The notes: generated from the sequence alone by a model not told the origin. Positions 1 through 9,059 are shown, counted from the first letter of the stretch. The stretch: DNA of 22,669 nt from Myxococcales bacterium (GCA_022572485.1 JACZVU010000025.1:1-22669), one strand, 5' to 3'. Program-made: numbers and translations.

Positions 1-645
1 CGGCTCGCGGCGGACATCAGCAAAGACCTGAGGCTCGAGGCGCTGCGCGGTGCCGATGTCTGTGACGTACTCCACGAGGCCGCTCAGATGACGCGAGCGC
101 TCGAGCCCCAGGGCGAGGCGGACATCGGCTCCGATACGGCGACCGTCGCCCCACTCGTCGAGATCGACCCCAATTCGGTGCTCGCGGAGTTCGAGGTGCG
201 GATTGCGCTGCTCAATGACCTCGCTGTGATTACCGAAGGCACCCACCACAGGCCGATCGTTCAGGAAGAAATCGAGCGCGCAGACGTGACGCGCGCCAGC
301 TACTTCGTGGGCATCCGGAAGACCGATGTGAACGGCGATGTACGGGCGATCGGCGAGCTACAGCGCATCACTGGCCGACACCCGACCAGCAAGAATTTCA
401 ACCGCCACCTGCTCGAACTCGCAGACCTCTACGTCGAACTCGCTGTAGAATACTCGAACACCTATCCACCGGAGAGCTTGCTCTTCGACCCGGTGCGTTT
501 CCAGGAACTGGTCGAGGGCGCAGCGCGACTGTACGAAATGGTGGCCAGTCAAGACGGAACGCCCGAAAAACTCGAGGCATCCCGCCGCTTGGAGGCATTC
601 TTGGCTTTTTCGATTCGGATCGATCGTGATCGCTTCACACCCTGA
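1..645 (+). CDS. Unknown protein, 5' end outside window
   Basis: The reading frame is open from the first base of the window to a TGA at 643-645, so the true start probably lies upstream. An internal ATG at 88 would give a 185-residue protein. I do not recognise a family. The product looks soluble, acidic and helix-rich, with a Leu/Ala/Glu-rich C-terminal half, and shows no signal peptide or metal motif in the visible part. The last 20 bases overlap the start of the next gene, a TPR-like lipoprotein, which suggests translational coupling and a shared function. The upstream partner is missing, so the operon cannot be judged. The coding call is good because the frame is long, uninterrupted and coupled to a clear gene; the function is unknown. 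Confidence 0.7.
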   Translation, partial: RLAADISKDLRLEALRGADVCDVLHEAAQMTRALEPQGEADIGSDTATVAPLVEIDPNSVLAEFEVRIALLNDLAVITEGTHHRPIVQEEIERADVTRASYFVGIRKTDVNGDVRAIGELQRITGRHPTSKNFNRHLLELADLYVELAVEYSNTYPPESLLFDPVRFQELVEGAARLYEMVASQDGTPEKLEASRRLEAFLAFSIRIDRDRFTP

Positions 646-2917
646 CCGAAAGTGGATCGCCGGCTTAATCGGCGTGGTGGCCATCGGATGCTTGACTGGC
701 TGTCGCTCACCGGGTGCGCGACCGATCGGCCCTGCAATCGATTCGAGCGTGCGGTTCTCGACCCGCATCCCCGATGTCGCCGACTATGCGGCTGCGGAGT
801 TGGCGAGCGCAGCGCTGCTCTCCGATGCCAAGCGGGCCGAGCGTCTACTCGGACGGTTGCGCGCGATCGACACGGTACTCGTCTCGGGAGGGGATCTTCT
901 GACGGGACTCGTTCCCGTTGCAACCGATCTCGTCAATGCGACCGCAGCTTCTTCACACGGCTATCGCAGGACGGCCCGGGCCCTGCTCGAGAGCAACGCT
1001 CTCGACCCGGCTCTGCGCGAGCGGCTCTCGCAAACCGAGAAGAACGACCCACTCGCGCTCGCCTCTGCGCGGATACGCGATGCGTGGATGATCCGTTTCG
1101 GGCGCGCCTTCAACGCTCTCGCTGAGCCGATCGGCAAGTCGATCATGACCACGGGCCTGGCTCCTTACCGCCTCGCGAGATCCCTGCTCAACTATGCGAT
1201 TCAGATCTACAACCAGGAGCCGCTGCCGCTACAGCGCCGGCAAGCGCTCGCCCACTGGAAGCAATTCGTAGCCCGTCATCCGGACGCTCCTGAAGTCGCC
1301 CAACTGCAACCCCTCATCGAAGAGGGAGACATCGAACTCGCGGAGACTCTCTACGAGCGAGCCCTGCGCGGCGCAGAGCGCGCCTTGGAGGTTCATCGAA
1401 CACGACTGGCTCTCGTTTACGCGGATCGCGCTTTGGAGTTGAAGCCTGAAGATCCGCGGGCATCCGCGTTTCGCGACGAAGCCGACCAGAGACTCGTCCG
1501 AGAGCGCAGGCAACGAAGCCGAAGCCTCGAGGTCGCTGGGAACATGACACCGGTTTCACCCGCCGCGAGGCAGCTGTCGATTGCGATGCTCGACCCGAAT
1601 GGCGACATCGTGGCTGCCGCGAGCGAACTCCTCAAATCCGATCCAGACGGACCTTTCGCCGACGAAGCGCGCTTCGCCGCGGCCATTGCGATCGGAGAAC
1701 AAGGCGCCGAATTGCAGATGTGGCGCGCCCTCGATGAAATCGCTGAACAGGATCCGAAGCGTTCCAACATGGCGAGGCACGCGCACGCGCTCATCAATGA
1801 CCCGACGAGCAACCCCTATCGGGCCTTCCATAAAGCCCGCCGCAAGGATCGCACGATCCGGGCCAAGTGGGTCATCCTCGGCCCGTGGTCGCGCGGGCCT
1901 CCAGACCGCCGCCTGCCGGAGCCGATCGAGTGGGTGATCGACCTCCCGGCGATCGGACAAACCCTGCTCGCGTTTCCGCTGCGATTGATCCAGTTGCCCT
2001 GGATGAAGCCACGGCCAACGGCACGCCTGGCTGCCGTCTACGGACGCCGCTATCTCGAATTGAACCCCGAAGGCGCGCGCACCCCTGAAGTGCGCAGCTG
2101 GCTGTCGACCTACGAGAGCAAGCGGGACAATTGGGTCGCGGTGTACCGCCTCGCACTGCAGGACCCCAAATTCGACAGCGACGAACTCAGCGAGTTGAGG
2201 CAACAAGCCGCCAAGCAGGCAGAAGAATTCGCGAGTCGCGAAGAACACCGAGACATTCGCAACGCGATGTATCGACGGGTCGCCCGGGAGTATCCGGATA
2301 CCGAGGCAGGGAAGCGCGCGGGACAGGCCGTCCGCGAGGAAATCCTCCACGCCACCCCTCAGCAGATCCGAATCTCCCGAGGGTTTCTGATCGAGAATTC
2401 CGAATTCGCTGGCCTCCGGGGCCTGGGGCTCGACCCAAAATTACTCGACGACGATCCCGTCAACGGAGAGCTGCACCCGAATGGAATCGTGCTGATCGGG
2501 GGGCGCGCCGTCAAGCTTCTCTTCATCGGCCCGAGCGGCAACGAAGAGGATCCCCCGATCGAAGTCTACCAGGAACTCTCGAACGAGCGTTTTGCGCGGA
2601 TGGTCGCCAAGCTCGAAGAAACGTCCTTCCGCAATTCTCTGCTCGACCCGGACGACGCGATCGTCGCCGATGCGAATCGCGACGTCGTGTTCGAGCGCGC
2701 GCGTCTGGGGCTTTCGGATGAAATCGATACCCGGCCGATGGCAGAATCCACCTACAGCTATCGGGGAATGCGCGAGCGCTACGGCATGGTTCGCTCACGA
2801 CAATCCATTCTTCCGTTCTCGTTGGTTCTGCAGGGCTCCTTATCGGACCTGAGTCTCGGCGCGTTCCCGCGCATCAATGCCCCACGAGAAACCCCCGACG
2901 CGTTCCTCTATCGCTGA
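626..2917 (+). CDS. Large TPR-like lipoprotein, function unknown
   Basis: This 763-residue protein begins at a GTG inside the end of the preceding gene. Its N-terminus is a lipoprotein signal: a basic start (DRK, residues 7-9), a hydrophobic stretch, and the lipobox L23-T24-G25-C26. The mature protein should therefore be lipid-anchored, periplasmic or outer-membrane. The body is helical and repeat-like, with segments such as ALAHWKQFVARHPDAPEVAQ and ALVYADRALELKPEDPRA that resemble degenerate tetratricopeptide repeats, and a hydrophobic patch near residues 437-452. The C-terminal third (about 590-763) looks more like a mixed alpha/beta domain. No catalytic motif is visible. A role as a scaffold or envelope assembly factor is only a guess. 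It ends 3 bp from the convergent glcF gene. Confidence 0.85.
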   Translation: MIASHPDRKWIAGLIGVVAIGCLTGCRSPGARPIGPAIDSSVRFSTRIPDVADYAAAELASAALLSDAKRAERLLGRLRAIDTVLVSGGDLLTGLVPVATDLVNATAASSHGYRRTARALLESNALDPALRERLSQTEKNDPLALASARIRDAWMIRFGRAFNALAEPIGKSIMTTGLAPYRLARSLLNYAIQIYNQEPLPLQRRQALAHWKQFVARHPDAPEVAQLQPLIEEGDIELAETLYERALRGAERALEVHRTRLALVYADRALELKPEDPRASAFRDEADQRLVRERRQRSRSLEVAGNMTPVSPAARQLSIAMLDPNGDIVAAASELLKSDPDGPFADEARFAAAIAIGEQGAELQMWRALDEIAEQDPKRSNMARHAHALINDPTSNPYRAFHKARRKDRTIRAKWVILGPWSRGPPDRRLPEPIEWVIDLPAIGQTLLAFPLRLIQLPWMKPRPTARLAAVYGRRYLELNPEGARTPEVRSWLSTYESKRDNWVAVYRLALQDPKFDSDELSELRQQAAKQAEEFASREEHRDIRNAMYRRVAREYPDTEAGKRAGQAVREEILHATPQQIRISRGFLIENSEFAGLRGLGLDPKLLDDDPVNGELHPNGIVLIGGRAVKLLFIGPSGNEEDPPIEVYQELSNERFARMVAKLEETSFRNSLLDPDDAIVADANRDVVFERARLGLSDEIDTRPMAESTYSYRGMRERYGMVRSRQSILPFSLVLQGSLSDLSLGAFPRINAPRETPDAFLYR

Positions 2918-2935
2918 CCGTCACGGTTCGACAGC
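2913..2935. terminator. Possible shared hairpin between convergent genes
   Basis: An imperfect inverted repeat (outer GCTG/CAGC, inner ACCGT-C-ACGGT) spans the stop codons of the lipoprotein gene and convergent glcF. It could help terminate both transcripts, but it has no U-tract and the inner loop is too tight to be a normal stem. This is a weak call. Confidence 0.2.
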
Positions 2936-4183
2936 GCGGTGCGCGTAGGCTCGATCGAGAAGTTCGATTGGATGAACCACCGCTGCTCTCATCCCGGCAG
3001 CAGCCACTCCAGCGCGCAGCTGTATCAAACAGCCAGGATTTCCGGTTGCAACGTAGTCGGGATCGGCGGCTTTGAGCGATCGCATCTTTCGATCGAGGAC
3101 CGCACGCGACATCGCACGGTGGGTCAGATTGTAGATCCCCGCGGCGCCACAGCATCCGTTCGAGTCGTCGTGGGCCTGGAGTTCGAGGCCTGGAATCTGC
3201 TCGAGCAGTCTGCGGGGAGCGGCGTCAACCCCCTGGCCGTGGACCAGGTGGCAGGGGGCGTCATAACACACCTTCGATTCGACTCGCCCTTCGGGCGGGC
3301 GTATCCCAACCACGTCGAGAAACTCCGACACATCGCGCACCCGTCCCGCGAGTAAAGAGCCCTTTCCGGGAAGCCACTCTTCCAACTCTCGCAACACGGC
3401 CCCGCAACCGGCCGAATTCACGATCACGGCATCAAAATCGACCGACGCGAAGGCTTCGAGATTTCGACGAGCGAGGTCGCGCGCGAAATCGAGGTCTCCG
3501 ACGTGCGCGTGCAGTGCGCCACAGCACCCCTGCGATACGGGAACCACCACCTCAAAACCGTTACGGGACAACACGCGAACCGTGGCTGCATTCACGGCGC
3601 CGAACAGTTCGGGCATCACGCAACCGACAAATAGCGCGACGCGGCCGCGCTTTTCTCCGAGTGCCGGTGTGAACGGTGGCAACGGCCTGCGCTCCTTTGC
3701 GGGCGGCACGGCGGGAGCCAGCGCGTAGAATTCACGCCATGCCTTCGGCAACAAAGCAGCGATGAGCCGATCGACGCGGAGGCGCTGAACGGTGCGCAGG
3801 AGCGAAATCGCGAGCGACAACCATTGGGGGTTGGCGACCAGCCTACGCAGCGCCCAGCGCTCCAATCGAACAGGCCAGCCTCTTCGCAAGCCGGAGCGAT
3901 CAATTTCCGCTCTTGCGAGCTCGAGCATCGAGCCGAACTTGACGCCCGATGGGCATGCGGTCTCGCAGGCGCGACATCCCAGGCAGAGATAGGCCTCCTC
4001 AGAGATCACATCGCTCAACGGAACGCGGTTTTCGGCAACCGCCCGCAGCATGTAGATGCGCCCGCGTGGAGAAGAGTTCTCCCGGCCGGTTTCCCGATAG
4101 GTTGGGCATACCGGAAGACAGAGACCGCAGTGCACGCAATCGAGTGTCCGCTCGTAGATCGCCGCCCAGTTCTCATCCATCAT
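2921..4183 (-). CDS. glcF: Glycolate oxidase iron-sulfur subunit GlcF
   Basis: GlcF passes electrons from the flavin subunits of glycolate dehydrogenase to the quinone pool; the complex converts glycolate (or a related 2-hydroxyacid) to glyoxylate at the inner membrane. Two ferredoxin-type 4Fe-4S motifs are visible, CVHCGLC-x3-C (Cys16, 19, 22, 26 counted from the chosen start) and CLGCRAC-x3-C (Cys67, 70, 73, 77). Two Cys-rich CCG domains follow, one ending SQGCCGA and one with APCHL and SNGCCGA. At about 420 residues it is close to E. coli GlcF. The start is uncertain: I chose the ATG-ATG pair at 4183/4180, just before the conserved DENWAAIYERTLDC segment. An in-frame ATG at 4243 lies inside the tandem repeat and would add 20 low-quality residues. 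It is the last gene of the glcDEF set. Confidence 0.95.
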   Translation of the reverse strand: MMDENWAAIYERTLDCVHCGLCLPVCPTYRETGRENSSPRGRIYMLRAVAENRVPLSDVISEEAYLCLGCRACETACPSGVKFGSMLELARAEIDRSGLRRGWPVRLERWALRRLVANPQWLSLAISLLRTVQRLRVDRLIAALLPKAWREFYALAPAVPPAKERRPLPPFTPALGEKRGRVALFVGCVMPELFGAVNAATVRVLSRNGFEVVVPVSQGCCGALHAHVGDLDFARDLARRNLEAFASVDFDAVIVNSAGCGAVLRELEEWLPGKGSLLAGRVRDVSEFLDVVGIRPPEGRVESKVCYDAPCHLVHGQGVDAAPRRLLEQIPGLELQAHDDSNGCCGAAGIYNLTHRAMSRAVLDRKMRSLKAADPDYVATGNPGCLIQLRAGVAAAGMRAAVVHPIELLDRAYAHRAVEP

Positions 4184-4200
4184 TTGCCCATCAATTTTTC

Positions 4201-4300
4201 GATCACCCGCACTTCGCTCATCGATCGCTCGCATTCCACTCATCGATCACTCGCACTTCGATCATCGATCAGTTGCACTTCGCTCATCGATCAGTTGCGC
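4201..4300. repeat. 22-bp tandem repeat at the glcE/glcF junction
   Basis: Four full 22-bp units begin at 4201, 4223, 4245 and 4267, and a partial fifth begins at 4289. On the minus strand each unit carries an ATG, and most carry a TGA three bases before it (TGA-TCG-ATG). The stop codon of glcE (4291-4293) is the TGA of the fifth unit. The array therefore looks like an expansion of the glcE stop region toward glcF. Because 22 is not a multiple of three, only the ATG of the second unit (4243) is in frame with glcF. No spacers are present, so it is not a CRISPR array. Confidence 0.9.
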
Positions 4301-5535
4301 CCGGCAAAGCGTCCGGGATTCAGCACGCCCGTCGGATCGAAACGCTGCTTGAGCGCTCGGACGATCGATCCGCTCGCACCCAGGTCGCCAAACATATCCC
4401 GGCCCACCTTGATTGCAGCCGGCGCGGCTTCGCACACGTAACCACCACCCGCGCTGCGGGCAACGGTTTCGACGTTGCGAAAGATCGCTTCCACTTCGCG
4501 TTCGGCCGGTAACGCGTCGAGCGAAAAGCTCGCGTAGACGAGCTGGAGCCCCGGATACGCGAGCAACGAAGCACCACCGGCGCGAAGTTCGACGATCGTT
4601 CGTTCGAGCCGAGAGGAAAGCACCCCCATCCGGAAACGCAGGCCGAACGGGGCTGGCACTTTCACCTGGAGGTCACGGATCTGGTCGATGGCTTTCCCCG
4701 TCGCATCGCTCGCGCAGTGGTCTTCGCGAAGACACGCGAGATCGCGTTCGACCGTCGGAGCGTCGCCAGCGAATTCGACCACCACCTTCCAGCCTTCTGT
4801 ACCGTTCGACGCGATTGCAACGGCGCGCCCAGACTCGCAGCGCGCAGCCGCGATTGCCGCTCGACAGGCTTTTTCCACGTGGGTTCCGCGAATTTCACAA
4901 CTCACCGAGCGCTCAGGGGCCGGGCGGAGCTTCAACCAGACCGACTCGATCACGCCGAGTGTTCCGAACGAACCCGTGTAGAGCTTATTGAGGTCGTAAC
5001 CCGTTACGTTCTTCACGACCCGGCCGCCACAGCGAACGCGCTCTCCCGAAGCTAGCGACACCGTCAACCCCAAGACCTGGTCGCGCGGAAGGCCGAGGCC
5101 AAGAGCGCGTGGCCCGACCGACGCTGCAGCGAGACAGCCGCCGACCGTGGCGTCGCGGCCGGGCGGATCGAGAGAAAGCTCCCAACCGCTCGCGGCCAGG
5201 GCTTTTCGCACGTCGCGCAGGGGTGTACCCGATCGTACGTGACAGACTCCATCGCTGGCATCGAATTCTTCGATACCCGCGAGGCGCTCGGTCGATAAAA
5301 AGGCGTCCAGACCGGTTGGCGGATTCCCGATGCCGACGCAGCTCCCGCCGCCGCGCACCGCAACCGCGAGCCCGCAACGTCGGAGCACCGCCAAGGTTCG
5401 GGACAGCCCTTCGCCGTCTGATGGGCTCAGGGTCAACGCAACAGCCACACCGTCTAGATCGACGGGTTCGTGCTCCTGTAGGCCGCCGTCCCCAACGGCA
5501 TCCCGTAGTGCTGTGAGTTGATCGGGAGAGATCAT
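4291..5535 (-). CDS. glcE: Glycolate oxidase FAD-binding subunit GlcE
   Basis: GlcE is the second FAD-binding (PCMH/VAO-type) subunit of the glycolate dehydrogenase complex. The sequence shows the FAD-binding fold: AVRGGGSCVGIGNPP near residues 60-75, DPPGRDATVGGCLA, then GGRVVKNVTGYDLNKLYTGS and FGTLGVI, which are typical of GlcE. It ends with the family tail DPTGVLNPGRFAG. The chosen start (ISPDQLTALRD follows the Met) gives 414 residues and makes a TGATG stop-start overlap of one base with glcD, which argues strongly for this start and for translational coupling. An 18-residue upstream extension in the same frame is possible but would lie inside glcD. Its own stop is inside the last unit of the 22-bp repeat. 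Confidence 0.95.
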   Translation of the reverse strand: MISPDQLTALRDAVGDGGLQEHEPVDLDGVAVALTLSPSDGEGLSRTLAVLRRCGLAVAVRGGGSCVGIGNPPTGLDAFLSTERLAGIEEFDASDGVCHVRSGTPLRDVRKALAASGWELSLDPPGRDATVGGCLAAASVGPRALGLGLPRDQVLGLTVSLASGERVRCGGRVVKNVTGYDLNKLYTGSFGTLGVIESVWLKLRPAPERSVSCEIRGTHVEKACRAAIAAARCESGRAVAIASNGTEGWKVVVEFAGDAPTVERDLACLREDHCASDATGKAIDQIRDLQVKVPAPFGLRFRMGVLSSRLERTIVELRAGGASLLAYPGLQLVYASFSLDALPAEREVEAIFRNVETVARSAGGGYVCEAAPAAIKVGRDMFGDLGASGSIVRALKQRFDPTGVLNPGRFAGRN

Positions 5536-6971
5536 CAGTCGAAGTGAACCCGATCGTAACCGCGCGCTTTCGGGTTCGATTCGACGCAAAATCGCGTCGT
5601 TGGGAAGATTTTTCCAGGATTACAGACACCCTCCGGATCGAAGCAGTCGCGAAACCGTTTCATAGCGTCCATATCTGCTTCGCTAAAGACAAGATGCAGA
5701 AATTCGCGTTTTTCGTTTCCGATGCCGTGCTCACCTGTAATTACACCGCCCGCGCGAACACAGCACTCGAGAATTTCCGAGCCGGCGGCAATCACGCGCT
5801 CGAGTGCATCGGGGTCGCGGCGATCGAACGAGATGTTCGGGTGGAGATTCCCGTCCCCAGCGTGGAACACGTTCGAGAGCGTCAACCCATAGCGGTCGCC
5901 GATGGCGCAGATTTCATCGAGGACTTCGGGCAACTTGCTGCGGGGAACCACCGCATCGTGAACGTAGAGGTCTGGCGCGAGGCGCCCCATCGCGCCAAAT
6001 GCGCCCTTTCGGGCGCGCCAGAAGCGCTGACGCTCAGACTCGTCCGAAGCCACCTCCACCTGCGCAGCTCCCTCGCGCACGCTGATCTGCTTTACGCGTT
6101 CCAGCTGAGGAGGCAGCGACACCGCTGCGCCATCGAGTTCGATGATGAGCACAGCTCCGGCGTCGGCCGGAAGCCCCGCGGCATAGACGCTGGCCTCGAC
6201 GACCGCAATCGTGCGCCGGTCGATGATTTCGAGCGCCGCAGGAGTGAGCCCCGCCTCGATGATTCCGCTGGCTGCGCGGCAGGCCGTGACCACGTCTGGA
6301 AAGCTCGCGAGCAGGGTCTCAACGCGTTCGGGGATCGGTTCGAGGCGAACCGTTACCTGCGTCACGATTCCGAGCGTGCCCTCGCTGCCCACGACGGCTC
6401 CAACGAGGTCGTAGCCCGGCGCGAAACCGGTTCGCGATCCGAGATGAACCACACTCGCATCCGGCAACACGAGTTCAAGGGCGAGAACGTGGTGGGTCGT
6501 CGTTCCGTACTTGAGGGTGTGTGGGCCGCCCGCGTTTTCAGCAACGTTACCCCCGATCGTGCAAGCCAGTTGACTGGACGGATCCGGTGCGTAGAAAAGG
6601 CCGTGCTCGAGGACCACCTTGGAGAGATCCGCGTTGACGACACCAGGCTCGACGATCGCGTAGCGATCCTCGACGCTGACCTCCAAAATCCGGTTCATTC
6701 GAGAGCACTCGATGATCACCGCTCCATCATTCGCAATGGCGCCGCCGGACAAACCGGTGCCGGCGCCCCTGGGCACGAACGGCACACCGTGGGCGCGGCA
6801 GATCGACACGATGCTGCACACTTCTTCCCGGCTGTGAGGGAGCACGACCGCGAACGGTTTCGCCGGGTGAAGCGTCAACCCGTCACACTCGTAAACGAGC
6901 AGCTCCTCGGAGCGGTGGAGGCAGTCGGCCGGACCCACGATGGATTCGAGTTCACCGACTAGGGACGACAT
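5535..6971 (-). CDS. glcD: Glycolate oxidase catalytic FAD subunit GlcD
   Basis: GlcD is the main flavoprotein of glycolate dehydrogenase and oxidises glycolate or other 2-hydroxyacids. Motifs run in family order: PRGAGTGLSGGA for FAD pyrophosphate binding, IGGNVAENAGGPHTLKYG, GSEGTLGIVT, then the C-terminal cap and active-site region HAGDGNLHPNI, GEHGIGNEK and CNPGKI. The chosen ATG at 6971 (followed by SSLVGELESIVG) gives 478 residues, near the roughly 500 of E. coli GlcD. A longer frame starting at 7052 adds a Pro/Asp-rich stretch that does not look like this family. glcD leads the glcDEF set. No regulator of the GlcC type is adjacent in this window, and the upstream gene on the same strand is a TPR-zincin protein. 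Confidence 0.96.
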   Translation of the reverse strand: MSSLVGELESIVGPADCLHRSEELLVYECDGLTLHPAKPFAVVLPHSREEVCSIVSICRAHGVPFVPRGAGTGLSGGAIANDGAVIIECSRMNRILEVSVEDRYAIVEPGVVNADLSKVVLEHGLFYAPDPSSQLACTIGGNVAENAGGPHTLKYGTTTHHVLALELVLPDASVVHLGSRTGFAPGYDLVGAVVGSEGTLGIVTQVTVRLEPIPERVETLLASFPDVVTACRAASGIIEAGLTPAALEIIDRRTIAVVEASVYAAGLPADAGAVLIIELDGAAVSLPPQLERVKQISVREGAAQVEVASDESERQRFWRARKGAFGAMGRLAPDLYVHDAVVPRSKLPEVLDEICAIGDRYGLTLSNVFHAGDGNLHPNISFDRRDPDALERVIAAGSEILECCVRAGGVITGEHGIGNEKREFLHLVFSEADMDAMKRFRDCFDPEGVCNPGKIFPTTRFCVESNPKARGYDRVHFD

Positions 6972-7066
6972 CCGGTCATTCTTAGTGGACGGAGTGCGAT
7001 CCTGTTCAGGCGGATTTGGCCCCTCGCAGGGGTCAGCCGTCGAAGGCGCCAAATGGTCGAGACTGT

Positions 7067-8104
7067 TTACGCGAGCCCCAGCCGCTCGAGATCCTCTTCG
7101 CTGAGACCGAGGTGGTGCCCCACCTCGTGGCGAACCGTGATCTGGATCTGCTCGATCAGATCGTCGCGATCACGGCAGATCTTCTCGACGTTCTTCTTGA
7201 ACAGGATCACCCGCGTGGCGTCTCCGTCGTGTTGCACCGACTCGGCCTCGGTTCGCGGCACACCGATGTAGAGGCCGAGAACCTGGGGCGACACGTTCTG
7301 CTCGGAGATCATCTGATCCGAAGGGGAATCCTCTACAAGGATTGGAACGTCGGCGATGTATTCTCGAATCGAGCGCGGCAGGTTGTCAATGGCTTCGGCA
7401 ACGGCCTCGCGAAAGAACGCGTCGTCGACCCGGACCGGCAGGGGATAATGGTCCGGATCCAGCGCGTTGGCCCGGTCGAACGACGCTTCGGCGAGCTCGT
7501 CCTCCCCCAGCCTCTCCTGAACCAGCGCGAGGTGGTAGAAGGCGTGGCTGGACTCCGAGTCGAGTGCGGTCGCAGACATGAGAGACCGGCGGGCCTCGGT
7601 GAAGCGGCCCAACTCGAAGAGGATCTGCCCTTCGAAGGCCCGGTAGATCGAAACCTCACCCGCCGTCTTCAGGCCGCGTCGGACCAGGAAAAGGGCGCCC
7701 TCAAGGTCGTCGAGATAGAAAACCGCCTTGGCCTTCAAATAGTGGATCTCGGCCTGCGTGGTGCGATCGAGGCGCGGAAGGACAGGATCACCCGCCAGGA
7801 GTTCGTCGGTGAGCATGATCGCCTGCTCGAACTCTCCGAGGTCCTCTACGAGGAGCTCGACCCGGTTGAGATGCGCGGTCGTAAATTTCGGATCGGCGCT
7901 CAGCGAGCGTGCAAACTCGTGAAGCGCCTCGTCGATCTTGCCGTTATCCCAGAGGATCTCACCGCGGCCGTTGTGGGCTTCTGCGCCGTCGGGGTGCGCG
8001 ACGAGCGCTTCATCGAGCCACGCCAACGCCTCATCGGTCCGGCCTCCGTGCGATGCTTCCATCGCCTGATCCAAGCAGTCCCAATACCGATCGATTTTGT
8101 TCAT
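7067..8104 (-). CDS. TPR-repeat protein fused to a zincin-type metallopeptidase domain
   Basis: The first 220 or so of 345 residues are tetratricopeptide-like repeats (for example DEALAWLDEALVAHPDGAEA, then ARRSLMSATALDSESSHAFY). The last 120 match the small zincin-like metallopeptidase family (PF06262, from memory): an LVEDSPSD segment, LGLYIGVPRTE, a VILFKKN strand, and HEVGHHLGLSEED at 326-338. That is an HExxH zinc-binding helix with a downstream Asp. Most members of that family are short, stand-alone proteins, so the TPR fusion is notable. It has no signal peptide and should be cytoplasmic. Its substrate is unknown; the TPR half may present a protein target. A TACAAT hexamer on the minus strand (8160-8165) is a possible -10 element, but no good -35 accompanies it. 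Confidence 0.88.
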   Translation of the reverse strand: MNKIDRYWDCLDQAMEASHGGRTDEALAWLDEALVAHPDGAEAHNGRGEILWDNGKIDEALHEFARSLSADPKFTTAHLNRVELLVEDLGEFEQAIMLTDELLAGDPVLPRLDRTTQAEIHYLKAKAVFYLDDLEGALFLVRRGLKTAGEVSIYRAFEGQILFELGRFTEARRSLMSATALDSESSHAFYHLALVQERLGEDELAEASFDRANALDPDHYPLPVRVDDAFFREAVAEAIDNLPRSIREYIADVPILVEDSPSDQMISEQNVSPQVLGLYIGVPRTEAESVQHDGDATRVILFKKNVEKICRDRDDLIEQIQITVRHEVGHHLGLSEEDLERLGLA

Positions 8105-8333
8105 GACCCGTCACCGCTGGAGGAGGACGCGATTCGATCCACGCCCGCGATTTAGCACGATTGTAGCAAAAGGCCATGCTCGGCCACGACTCGCACGCTC
8201 GTCGGAGCAATCCCGTAAGTATCTATTCTAAAAAGCGTTTTCCATATTTTCCAGCGCGGATTCTCAAATCGCCCAGGGATTCGCAGCTCCGCTGATAAAC
8301 CATTGTTTTGTGGTGGATTTCCACTTCGGCCAT

Positions 8334-9059
8334 TCACGATTCAGGCAGCGACCCCAATTTTTCGGCGTGAATCAGGATCCGGGAGCAGTTGCCGCACGTG
8401 ACGATCGCCTCGCCGCGGATGATTTCGATGAAGGACTGGGGGGGGATGCCAACCCGGCAGCCTCCACAACGCTCCTCTTTGACCAAGATTACTGCGGGCC
8501 TGCGCCGCTTCGAGACCCGTTCGTAGTGATTCAGCAATTCCGGCCCGACATCCGGCCCCAGCTGGGAGCGAAGTGTCCGAAGCCGTCCAATCTCGCTGGT
8601 GAGTTCCGTATTACGGGCGTCGATCGCACGCCGCTCGGCTTCCAACCGCGAGCGGGTTTCAACAACTTGCTTTTCGGCTTCCGCCAACCGGCCACGAGAC
8701 TGTTCGATGGTATCCATATGCTCGAGGATCTTGGTCTCGTGCTCCGAAATCGATTCCCGGGCCTGCTCCATCTCGCGAAGCAAAGCCGTGTAGGCGTCGT
8801 TGGACTTGATCTGAAACTGCTGGCCTTCGAGCTTTTGCAGCAGCGTCTCTTGGTCTTGAAAAGTGGCCTCCGCCTGGCGCAGCGCGCCTTCGGCATCCTG
8901 TAGCGCCTGTTTGGCGGCTGCGAGTTGCTCGTCGCAAGCGCTGCGCTCTGCTTCAATTCGCTCCCGGTGGCCCGGGAGGCCGTCGTATTCTGTCTGGAGG
9001 GCGGCCAACTTGTCGTCCAATCGCTGGAGCTCGAGCAGCTGTGTCAACCCTTGAAGCAC
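8334..9059 (-). CDS. Coiled-coil protein with C4 zinc ribbon (DUF164/zf-RING_7 type)
   Basis: The 241-residue product starts with a long coiled coil (about residues 5-165, heptads rich in Leu, Glu, Gln and Arg). It ends in a C4 zinc ribbon: CGGC at 198-201 and CGNC at 222-225, separated by GIPPQSFIEIIRGEAIV. This is the layout of the widespread bacterial zf-RING_7 (DUF164) family, which is cytoplasmic and has been linked to nucleic-acid or ribosome-associated roles in some bacteria. The function here is inferred only. The start is GTG at 9059, chosen because a good ribosome binding site (GGAG) lies six bases before it. It is separated from the TMTC-like gene upstream by 111 bp, with the same strand. 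Confidence 0.92.
   Translation of the reverse strand: MLQGLTQLLELQRLDDKLAALQTEYDGLPGHRERIEAERSACDEQLAAAKQALQDAEGALRQAEATFQDQETLLQKLEGQQFQIKSNDAYTALLREMEQARESISEHETKILEHMDTIEQSRGRLAEAEKQVVETRSRLEAERRAIDARNTELTSEIGRLRTLRSQLGPDVGPELLNHYERVSKRRRPAVILVKEERCGGCRVGIPPQSFIEIIRGEAIVTCGNCSRILIHAEKLGSLPES

Noticed and set aside
4201..4300. CRISPR array
   Set aside because: The units follow one another directly without spacers and no cas genes are near; the same applies to the 26-bp array.
5544..6962. A 472-residue frame antisense to glcD
   Set aside because: It mirrors glcD codons, as is common in GC-rich genes, and shows no family motifs; glcD itself is certain.
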